A DNA stretch of 20,778 nucleotides from GCA-016700035 sp964646575 (GTDB lineage Bacteria > Patescibacteriota > Saccharimonadia > CAILAD01 > GCA-016700035): contig CAZYFT010000010.1 in the NCBI GenBank assembly GCA_964646575.1, forward strand, positions 1 through 20,778, written 5' to 3'. The notes beneath the pieces were generated by a model, which saw nothing but the letters and a program-made list of their open reading frames with translations, did not search any database and was not told the origin of the DNA. This document shows positions 14,931-20,778 of this stretch, piece after piece (position 1 is the first letter of the stretch; every line of letters begins with the position of its first letter). The translations under genes were made by a program, and so were the position numbers.

Positions 14931-16700
14931 CTAGAGTTCACTTATCTGCTTCATGATGGCCTGATAACGATGAAGTTTTTGTGCGGCCAGGTTCATATCG
15001 CCCTGAGCTTCCGCTTGTGCGATTTCGCGCTGTAGTTGGCGCTTTTTTTGCTCATATGTGTGTTTGAGTAAATTGTGGACTTGGGTAAAGGCTTCGAGCC
15101 CTCTCTCGTGCTCGGTCATTTCCGAGTATTCATGGTTACCCCGTAACCCCAGCATCTTAACACGGTCCTCCAGGTTTGGCAAGGCTTTAATAATGCCCGA
15201 CTCACCCACTCGCGGATGCTTTGCAAGATAGCGAAATAAATCGGTGTTTTCGCTCGATAATTCGTCAAATTCTAAGTCTTCCAGCGCCATACGTGTCGCC
15301 GGGTAAGCAATGAGTAATTCTAGAAACATTTCTTCGAGACGAGCCCCCCTCGTAAGTTTTTTGGTAGCAGTTTTTGCAGCCGGTTTTTGTGGTTCTTGTT
15401 CAATTTTTGTACTCACAGTTTTCGGGGCAACTTTTTGCTCAACTAAGCCTTTCACTACCGGCACATCGACCTGCACAAGTTGACTTAGGCGCGTTACATA
15501 ATGCTCCAACTCAATCCTGTCCTTTAGCTTACGTAGTACCGGGACCAAAAATTGCGTAGTCGCTTTTTTAGCTGGACCGCTCTCTACTCCATGAGTTTTT
15601 GCAGCATAGCTAAATAGATAGTCAATTGCGTACTCCGAATCATCTACAAACTTCTGCCATGCTTCTGGATCGGTCTGCAAGAGCTCATCCGGATCCTTCG
15701 CGCCTTCGATAGTAATTACCTCGATACGGACATTAGCCTCCTGACCAAGCTCAATGGCCCTCAGAGTCGCCTGTAATCCGGCAGCATCTTGATCGAAACA
15801 TAACTTAACTTTAGTCGCCAATCGACCAAGTGCTTTAATCTGATCAATCGTAAAAGCCGTGCCGCTGGCCGCCACAACATTTTTTTGTCCATGTTGCCAG
15901 AGCGTGACCACGTCAACATTGCCCTCCACAACAATTACCGCGTCCAGCTCACGAATCGCATCTTTGGCTTGCGACAACCCATACAGTACCTTAGATTTAT
16001 GATAAATTGGCGTGTCAGAAGTATTCACATACTTAGCAGTTTTTTGGTCGTTCGAGAGTATTCTGCCAGAAAAACCAACTGGCCTCCCCTGCGCATCCAT
16101 CACCGGAAACATCACGCGATCACGAAACACATCGTAACCCCCCCGCGACTTAGTGCTCTTAGCTGCTAGACCAGCCGTAATTAACTCATCCAGGCTAAAC
16201 CCCTGCTTGGAGGCATAGTCTACAAAACCAGTCCAGCCATCCGGAGCATAACCCAAACGAAAAGCCTTGATGGTCTCAGCGGTCACGCCACGAGTTTCGC
16301 GTAGGTATACCAACGCTGCTTTATTGCGGGAAAGCTGATAATGATAAAACTTTGTCGCTAACTCTACAGCAGCAAATAAACGCCCTTTTTTCTCGCCACT
16401 TATGCCACCGCCACCACTACGCGGCTTGAGCTCTACGCCGGCTCGAGCTGCTAGCATTTCAAGCGCCTCGGGAAAGCTCAATCCCTCGGCACGCATGACA
16501 AAGCTAATTACGTCACCGCCCTCGTTAGCTCCAAAATCATGCCAAATCTGCTTATCAGGACTTACAAAAAAACTTGGCGTCTTTTCAGATCGAAACGGTG
16601 AAATACCGCGATAATCCTTGCCAGCCTTTTTCAGCTCGACATAACCAGCAATTACCTCTACGATATCGAGCCGCTGCTTAACTTCCTCAACATCATTCAT
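14931..16700 (-). CDS. dnaG: DNA primase, zinc-ribbon ligands lost
   Basis: Makes RNA primers at the replication fork. The N-terminal domain aligns well (RGISPFRSEKTPSFFVSPDK at 31-50, then GGDVISFVMRAEGLSFPEAL), yet all four zinc ligands of the usual C-x2-H...C-x2-C are replaced: S34, R37, D55 and A58. The RNA polymerase/TOPRIM core is intact: FRDRVMFPVMD (192-202), VVEGNVDVV with E259, SGTAFT, and FDQDAAG with D302 and D304. The C-terminal helicase-binding part (about 430-589) is divergent, with a predicted coiled coil near the end. The ATG at 16700 has no ribosome site; TATAAT lies 6 nt before it, implying leaderless translation. Followed by rpoD. Confidence 0.96.
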   Translation of the reverse strand: MNDVEEVKQRLDIVEVIAGYVELKKAGKDYRGISPFRSEKTPSFFVSPDKQIWHDFGANEGGDVISFVMRAEGLSFPEALEMLAARAGVELKPRSGGGGISGEKKGRLFAAVELATKFYHYQLSRNKAALVYLRETRGVTAETIKAFRLGYAPDGWTGFVDYASKQGFSLDELITAGLAAKSTKSRGGYDVFRDRVMFPVMDAQGRPVGFSGRILSNDQKTAKYVNTSDTPIYHKSKVLYGLSQAKDAIRELDAVIVVEGNVDVVTLWQHGQKNVVAASGTAFTIDQIKALGRLATKVKLCFDQDAAGLQATLRAIELGQEANVRIEVITIEGAKDPDELLQTDPEAWQKFVDDSEYAIDYLFSYAAKTHGVESGPAKKATTQFLVPVLRKLKDRIELEHYVTRLSQLVQVDVPVVKGLVEQKVAPKTVSTKIEQEPQKPAAKTATKKLTRGARLEEMFLELLIAYPATRMALEDLEFDELSSENTDLFRYLAKHPRVGESGIIKALPNLEDRVKMLGLRGNHEYSEMTEHERGLEAFTQVHNLLKHTYEQKKRQLQREIAQAEAQGDMNLAAQKLHRYQAIMKQISEL

Positions 16701-16706
16701 ACATCT

Positions 16707-16712
16707 ATTATA
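16707..16712 (-). promoter_or_regulatory. dnaG -10 box
   Basis: Perfect TATAAT on the minus strand, 6 nt before the dnaG ATG. The predicted transcript would start at the start codon. The -35 region is poor. Lies in the 59-nt gap after the hydrolase gene. Confidence 0.55.
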
Positions 16713-16759
16713 TGCTCTTAAGGTAAAAAACCGAAGAGGACACGAATGCGGCTATGCTA

Positions 16760-17323
16760 CTAAATAAGATCCAGTATTTCTGAGAATGTAGCCATACCGC
16801 GACTTCCTAAAAAATGCCCCTTATCAGCGAACATAATAAGCTTGGCATCCAGCTTATGAGCCAAGCGTCGCGTGCGATCAGGAGTAACAATTGCATCGTC
16901 GGAAGATCCAACGCATATAAATTCGTTGCCCAGAGTACGGATACTCTGCCAGTTTGGCTCGGGTTCAAAAAACTTGCTCGCCGAATCGTTGGGCGCATCA
17001 TAAAAACCGCTCACCAGTAGTACTTTCCTGATGGGCTCCTTAATCTGACCGCCCTCTAGCAGTCGCAAAGCCAAAAAGCACCCAAGCGAGTGCGCTATGA
17101 TAATATCATCACTACCTAACCCTTCGGCAACACTTGCAACTTGCTCATTCCAACGCTGCATGAGTGGCCTCACATCAGTCTTCATATGTGGAGCGCGCAC
17201 TTCATAGCCTTCCGCTTGAAGACAGCCAGCCAACCAGCCGAGCCACCCTCCGCTTGGGTCATCATTCCAGCCATGAATTATGAGTGCTTTGGCAGGCTTT
17301 GTAGCGATAGTTTCTATCGCCAC
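16760..17323 (-). CDS. RBBP9/YdeN-type alpha/beta hydrolase
   Basis: Small serine hydrolase of the family known as YdeN or RBBP9. Of 187 aa, the start shows LIIHGWNDDPSGGWLGWL (14-31) with the oxyanion-type HGW motif. The nucleophile S79 sits in AHSLGC; the acid is probably D143 (SSDDAIVTP) and H170 (KGHFLG). Length matches the family. Substrate unknown; relatives act on esters or serve as cytosolic hydrolases. It begins at GTG 17323, overlapping the end of the upstream membrane-protein gene by 10 nt, with no clear ribosome site, so coupling is likely. It is the last gene of the arginase-headed cluster before dnaG. Confidence 0.88.
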   Translation of the reverse strand: MAIETIATKPAKALIIHGWNDDPSGGWLGWLAGCLQAEGYEVRAPHMKTDVRPLMQRWNEQVASVAEGLGSDDIIIAHSLGCFLALRLLEGGQIKEPIRKVLLVSGFYDAPNDSASKFFEPEPNWQSIRTLGNEFICVGSSDDAIVTPDRTRRLAHKLDAKLIMFADKGHFLGSRGMATFSEILDLI

Positions 17324-17967
17324 TTCCAGGTTTTTACTACACCGGCCATAACCTCCGACTGTTCCTTGGTGTCATTCGGCGTAGAAATTAAAATACCTTC
17401 AATCGCCGCACCAGAACTATCTAGTCGATCGGTAGAATTTGTTTTTGCAAAAACCAAAATCTTCTTCTGATTCTGTTGGGTCGTCGTTAAGCGAACCGCA
17501 TCTTGTCCATCAAGCTTGAAACCTTCTTCGGAATCTATAGTCGTGGCGCTCGCTTGCAACTGCTTCTTATACGCATCCAGGCTCTTTTCAAAACTTACCT
17601 CTCCGCCTTCGCTGCGATACATCTTGGTTGGCGCAACCACCAAAAGATTTGTCTCGCCGCTGCCGTAGCCTAGGTCTACTGCACAATATTGATTCGTCCC
17701 CAGACTAACGCTACGAGGTACGTCAAAAAAATAGCAATCCGTCTCAATTTTGCCAGTACCACGCTGCTCATTGCCTTGCAGTTCACCTTGACCTACAACG
17801 TCTGCGGCTTCAGTGTTTGTCGCAGCCTTCTTCTTGTCGTCTGCAGACTTCTTTGTTATTAGCGTAAACGCAATCAGCCCAACCAAGACTACGGCAGCAA
17901 TACCCAAGCCCAATGCTAAAAGTCGATATTTATGCTCATGATTTTGTGGCTGCATTATATTGCTCAT
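17314..17967 (-). CDS. Membrane-anchored protein with C-Y-x15-C domain (paralog 1 of 3)
   Basis: Of 217 aa, residues 1-13 are cytoplasmic, 14-38 form one transmembrane helix, followed by a Lys/Ala/Asn linker and an outside domain of about 145 residues. The domain has TDCYFFDVP (76-84) and a second cysteine at 95, so C78 and C95 are 17 apart, then an alternation of strands and a long amphipathic stretch (SFEKSLDAYKKQLQASATTI), a GxxA element (DGQDAVRL), and ends VVKTWKWR. This order of elements recalls the PsbP/Mog1/LpqN alpha-beta fold, which is a guess. There is no lipobox. ATG 17967 has AGGAG at good spacing and lies 14 nt after the preceding paralog. Its two neighbours share the cysteine spacing and terminal aromatic motif. 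Confidence 0.8.
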   Translation of the reverse strand: MSNIMQPQNHEHKYRLLALGLGIAAVVLVGLIAFTLITKKSADDKKKAATNTEAADVVGQGELQGNEQRGTGKIETDCYFFDVPRSVSLGTNQYCAVDLGYGSGETNLLVVAPTKMYRSEGGEVSFEKSLDAYKKQLQASATTIDSEEGFKLDGQDAVRLTTTQQNQKKILVFAKTNSTDRLDSSGAAIEGILISTPNDTKEQSEVMAGVVKTWKWR

Positions 17968-17981
17968 ATTACACTCCTAGC

Positions 17982-19130
17982 TCATTTCCATGACCAAGTA
18001 GAAAGAAACTGGTCAAACCCCTTACGGCTATAATCATCATTATACGCACCGGTCACAATAAACGCGACGAAATTCTTTTCGCCAAATGTTCTATCACCTT
18101 CGGGCAAAATGATAAATACATACGCAACATCAACCCCAGAAGCAGCATCTTTCTTGCCAACCACTTTTACAGCGTCCAATCCACCCACTTTTATATCCTC
18201 ACGTGTAGTCACCAAATCCTTTGGAATAATGTCGGCTATCAAAGCCTCCAAATACTTTTGGGTATCTAGAGAATTTGTGCTATTTTGAGTATTTGTACCT
18301 GTATTTTCTTCTGTAGCAATGTCAAATTGACCTAGTGCAGAAACGAATATTGACGAAATTTTTTGTTCACCATATGTAATTGATAATGCGCAGTCTTTGT
18401 TCTGCTGTGTGTCCACCGGTGTGAGCGATTGTGCTACGTAACAGTCGGTGGAAACCTTTTCGCTAAAAGGCTGGGTTGGTTTTTCTGTTTTATCTCGCAC
18501 TGAGCCAGCACTCGTAGAAGGAGCGACTGTAGGGGTCGCATCTTTTCGCGAAGTAATGTAAGCATATCCCCCAATTGCTGCCAGCAGAATCACAACAAGA
18601 CCAACTGCTAAGCCAACAATAAGACCGATTGGTTTGCGCTTTGCCGTGTTGACAGCAGGTAATGCCGAGGAAGTAGCTGGTGCCGGTGCAATATTTTCTG
18701 GTGTACTCCCGCCAAATGGCATAGCTTGAGAGGTCGACTGAAGACCGCCGGCATGCATGTCGTCACTGCGCGGAACAGGAGCAAGCCGAACAGGTGCAGG
18801 CTTAATTGGCGAGTTACTCAATTCGCTCACAGTTGGCTGTGCGGCAGCGACTGGCGATACCGGCTCGATTTGTGGCTCGACGAGAGGACTAGGTGTTGGT
18901 GCCAGTGGTGTCGGTTGGCTGGCTGGGTCAGGCGCAGGAACAGGGTTTGGCGGTGTAATTTCAGATGTTGCCGGAGGAATTGGTGGTAACTGAGAGGTAC
19001 CCCCCTCATAGCCCTGAGCTAACGGATTACGAAATACAGGCACATCATCGGCAGATGGTTGAGGAGGCGTTGAAGCTGATGGCTCTGGCGCAGGTATTGG
19101 CTGGGGTGCGTTGGGGTCGTTTGGATTCAT
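17982..19130 (-). CDS. Membrane protein with proline-rich cytoplasmic arm and C-Y-x15-C domain (paralog 2 of 3)
   Basis: This 382-aa protein starts with about 160 residues of Pro/Ala/Ser/Thr-rich sequence of low complexity (PAPEPSAS, PPATSEITPPNPVPAP), then KRK, a transmembrane helix (about 168-192), a Ser/Thr/Lys linker and an outside domain. STDCYVAQ at 227-234 with C230 and C247, again 17 apart; later YLEALIADIIPK, VGGLDAVKVVG, and the terminal STWSWK match paralog 1. The N-side positive residues suggest N-in, C-out. The proline-rich arm would be cytoplasmic and might bind other proteins, perhaps SH3- or WW-like partners, though bacteria seldom use those; inference only. No Shine-Dalgarno before ATG 19130; an extended -10 TGC-TATACT lies 24 nt upstream. 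Confidence 0.78.
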   Translation of the reverse strand: MNPNDPNAPQPIPAPEPSASTPPQPSADDVPVFRNPLAQGYEGGTSQLPPIPPATSEITPPNPVPAPDPASQPTPLAPTPSPLVEPQIEPVSPVAAAQPTVSELSNSPIKPAPVRLAPVPRSDDMHAGGLQSTSQAMPFGGSTPENIAPAPATSSALPAVNTAKRKPIGLIVGLAVGLVVILLAAIGGYAYITSRKDATPTVAPSTSAGSVRDKTEKPTQPFSEKVSTDCYVAQSLTPVDTQQNKDCALSITYGEQKISSIFVSALGQFDIATEENTGTNTQNSTNSLDTQKYLEALIADIIPKDLVTTREDIKVGGLDAVKVVGKKDAASGVDVAYVFIILPEGDRTFGEKNFVAFIVTGAYNDDYSRKGFDQFLSTWSWK

Positions 19131-19154
19131 AAAAATGGCTACTTGTTATCTTAA

Positions 19155-19163
19155 AGTATAGCA
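19155..19163 (-). promoter_or_regulatory. Extended -10 upstream of the proline-rich paralog
   Basis: TGC-TATACT on the minus strand, 24 nt before ATG 19130; the expected 5' leader is about 18 nt and lacks a ribosome site. It lies in the 56-nt gap after paralog 3 and would let the last two membrane-protein genes and the hydrolase be transcribed separately from the arginase. Confidence 0.45.
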
Positions 19164-19186
19164 TGAGCGCTTTCACGCAAGAACAA

Positions 19187-19792
19187 CTAAAACCGCCACT
19201 GCCAATCTTGTAGAACTTCAGTTGCAAACGTACGGTCAGGCTCTGTTGTTGCCCAAGCACGCAGCTCGAAAGCGGTAATTGGATCTTGCCCATCAACACG
19301 GATCGGATCTTCCAAAAATACAAGGTAGGAAACGAAGCTCTCATTGTTTTGGGGATAAAATTCCTCCAAACGCCACCCCGTTCGTCCACCTACTATCACG
19401 CGATCACGAGATTTCTCTACGGCACCAAGAGTCAACCACCGCTGGCGCCAGCGCTCAATCATAGCCCCCTCGTTTTTGACACCATAGTATGGTGAAACCT
19501 GAAAGTATGTATATTTACGAGGGCGGGCGTAGGCTCCAGTGAGGCAATCAGGATTACTCGTAACCTCGAAGTCTGTAGGCATATAAAACTCATAGCAACG
19601 CGTCTCAACCCTAGTCCGATCCGGCTTTTCTTCCAGGGCCAAAGGCTTTGGTCTAAATTGCTGGCCACCTTGCCTGCTAACCCAAAGCCGCCAGCCAAAT
19701 ATACCTAAAAAAAGCCCCATCGCCACAAGTAATCCAAAAAATATAACCCGAGAAAATAATTCTTCTCGGCGGTGGCGAGCAATTTTAGTCAC
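19187..19792 (-). CDS. Membrane-anchored protein with C-Y-x15-C domain (paralog 3 of 3)
   Basis: The 201-aa protein has a short basic N-terminus (KIARHRREE), one transmembrane helix (about 15-38), a linker and an outside domain with VETRCYEFYMPTDFEV (62-77), C66 and C83 spaced 17 apart, the element VIVGGRTGWRLEE, and the terminus QDWQWRF. These match the two following genes although overall identity looks low. It begins at GTG 19792, which overlaps the arginase stop as GTGA, so the two are probably coupled. No ribosome site of its own. Function unknown; the tight link to the arginase gene suggests co-expression but not a shared pathway. Confidence 0.8.
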   Translation of the reverse strand: MTKIARHRREELFSRVIFFGLLVAMGLFLGIFGWRLWVSRQGGQQFRPKPLALEEKPDRTRVETRCYEFYMPTDFEVTSNPDCLTGAYARPRKYTYFQVSPYYGVKNEGAMIERWRQRWLTLGAVEKSRDRVIVGGRTGWRLEEFYPQNNESFVSYLVFLEDPIRVDGQDPITAFELRAWATTEPDRTFATEVLQDWQWRF

Positions 19793-20691
19793 AATGCGTC
19801 TGAGCGCAAATAGTCCTGATAACTATTCCACTCTCCCCCCAGCAACTTCACAGTAAGCTCCTGTGCCAACCGCACAGTTTTACCTTCGACATCTCTAGTT
19901 GGATTCACCTCCACCATATCTACAGCTACCGGGTTAAGGGCGCCCAACTTACGGGCGATATATTCAGCTTCACGATACGTCAGCCCGCCAGTGTTTTGTA
20001 TGCCTGTACCGGGTGCAAACTGAGCATCAATGGCATCTATGTCATAGCTTACATGCACTGGCCGATCGCCCGCCCACGCGGCAACTTGCTGCATCACGGC
20101 ACCAATGCCTTGCTCAAGAATCCCATCCATCGAAGCATGAGTAATATTTTGTTCCGCCAACCAGCGCGCTTCTTCAGTATCAATATCTTTAATGCCTACC
20201 AAAAAGATTTCAGACGGAGCGTAGTATGGTCCAGGCAGCAACTTTGTCAGCGTCTCACCAGCCGCAATTCTCAGAGGTAAACCATGAATATTACGCGTCT
20301 CAGAAGACTCCAATGTATGGGCATCCGGGTGGGCATCTACATACACGCACACTGCATCTGGATAGCGCTGCTTGGTGGCCAAGAGACTTACCGCGCCGAT
20401 AGAATGATCGCCACCAAGCACCAAAGTTTTTTCGTCATAGGACGTTTCACCGATAAGCTGACGGTACAATTCCTGCAGCCAAGGCAAGAGTGTTGTGGCA
20501 TTCCTCAGGCCAAGATCTTCGTAATTTTTGTCTTCACCAACAGCTGAAACCTCTGAGATTTTTAACGCCCAATCATCCCCGGCTAGAGCGTCACGTAACC
20601 CGGATCCTAAAAGTACCTCGGGTGCAGTCTCGCAACCATGGTTCACACTACCTTCGGACGTACCGGCGCAAACAACGTGCAATTTTTTCAT
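19789..20691 (-). CDS. Arginase-family ureohydrolase
   Basis: Binuclear manganese hydrolase of the arginase/agmatinase/formimidoylglutamase superfamily, cleaving guanidino groups to release urea or a relative. Metal ligands are complete: H96 (GGDHSIG), D119, H121 and D123 (VDAHPD) and D217, D219 (SYDIDAID). H136 in NIHGLPL and E261 in VEVNP follow the arginase pattern rather than agmatinase (human H141 and E277 equivalents). One difference is H125 where arginases keep the Asn that holds the amino-acid carboxylate, so the substrate is uncertain. The length of 300 aa is typical. ATG 20691 has only GAAGAG two bases before it; a promoter with -10 GATAAT 8 nt upstream suggests leaderless transcription. 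First gene of the cluster, coupled to paralog 3. Confidence 0.93.
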   Translation of the reverse strand: MKKLHVVCAGTSEGSVNHGCETAPEVLLGSGLRDALAGDDWALKISEVSAVGEDKNYEDLGLRNATTLLPWLQELYRQLIGETSYDEKTLVLGGDHSIGAVSLLATKQRYPDAVCVYVDAHPDAHTLESSETRNIHGLPLRIAAGETLTKLLPGPYYAPSEIFLVGIKDIDTEEARWLAEQNITHASMDGILEQGIGAVMQQVAAWAGDRPVHVSYDIDAIDAQFAPGTGIQNTGGLTYREAEYIARKLGALNPVAVDMVEVNPTRDVEGKTVRLAQELTVKLLGGEWNSYQDYLRSDAL

Positions 20692-20699
20692 CGCTCTTC

Positions 20700-20728
20700 A
20701 TTATCAACTATAGCGATAGCTATGAGAA
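20700..20728 (-). promoter_or_regulatory. Arginase promoter
   Basis: TTCTCA (20728-20723), 17 nt, GATAAT (20705-20700) on the minus strand. The -10 is 8 nt before ATG 20691, so the mRNA would start at or next to the start codon. Confidence 0.5.
20710..20723. promoter_or_regulatory. Palindrome between -35 and -10 of the arginase promoter
   Basis: ATAGC-GATA-GCTAT, perfect 5-bp arms around 4 nt, filling the spacer of the arginase promoter and close to the divergent right-edge gene. Operator-like by position; short, so chance is possible. Confidence 0.3.
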
Positions 20729-20753
20729 GCCTGGCCCAACCACAAAAAACGTT

Positions 20754-20778
20754 TACAATAGAGACTATGCTACATCGC
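20754..20778 (+). CDS. Possible start of a plus-strand gene (only 4 codons visible)
   Basis: TACAAT (20754-20759) lies 7 nt before an ATG at 20767 that stays open to the window edge (M-L-H-R). The same -10-to-ATG distance occurs at other starts here, so a divergent leaderless gene is plausible. Nothing can be said of its product. Confidence 0.25.

Noticed and set aside
18726..18993. Plus-strand Gly/Trp/Arg-rich frames opposite the proline-rich arm
   Set aside because: Composition is the complement of Pro/Ala codons; no ribosome site or conservation sign.
1..20778. TGA recoding (alternative genetic code)
   Set aside because: TGA ends truB, mutM, the arginase and other genes at expected family lengths, so it is a stop codon here.
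1..20778. tRNA genes, CRISPR repeats, insertion sequences, prophage genes
   Set aside because: No T-loop-like GGTTCGAATC contexts, no regularly spaced repeats and no transposase or integrase motifs were seen on either strand.

Overview
This window reads like a chromosomal core segment of a Candidate Phyla Radiation (Patescibacteria) bacterium, most likely a Saccharibacteria (TM7) relative. The basis is inference: compact gene packing with 4-14 nt overlaps, short or stripped versions of universal proteins (TruB without its C-terminal domain, DnaG without zinc ligands, a DHH protein with a degraded active site), TGA used as a normal stop (which argues against the Gracilibacteria/Absconditabacteria code), and consensus promoters placed so close to start codons that several mRNAs would be leaderless. 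No mobile element, CRISPR array, rRNA or tRNA was seen, and no intergenic stretch exceeds about 200 nt.

Layout. Almost everything lies on the minus strand. Read right to left: an arginase-family ureohydrolase, three consecutive membrane-anchored paralogs of unknown function, an RBBP9/YdeN-type alpha/beta hydrolase, dnaG, rpoD (19792-13758 and the arginase to 20691); then polA, a HAD-like protein, a two-helix membrane protein, mutM and holA (13383-7573); then a DHH-like pseudoenzyme, truB, rpsO, pnp, a family-4 uracil-DNA glycosylase and RNase J (7055-1). Three items are on the plus strand: rpsT (S20), a small acidic ORF between polA and rpoD, and probably a gene starting at the right edge.

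How the genes work together. The left third is RNA metabolism and translation: S15, TruB, PNPase and RNase J form a decay and ribosome group, with base-excision repair (UDG) inserted. The middle is DNA replication and repair: PolA, MutM, and the clamp-loader delta subunit HolA. The right third has the classical dnaG-rpoD pair (primase and primary sigma factor) and, upstream of it, an accessory-looking cluster.

Most notable: (1) three tandem paralogs, each with one transmembrane segment and an outside domain bearing an exactly conserved C-Y-x15-C spacing and a terminal W-x-W-[K/R], next to an arginase homolog; (2) a DnaG whose zinc-ribbon has lost all four ligands; (3) a UDG that has lost its two distal Fe-S cysteines but gained two next to the N-terminal pair; (4) repeated -10 boxes 6-12 nt upstream of start codons that lack Shine-Dalgarno sequences; (5) nested, partly exclusive hairpins in the pnp leader and a long hairpin in the RNase J leader. 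All identifications are from reading the sequence; no database search was run.
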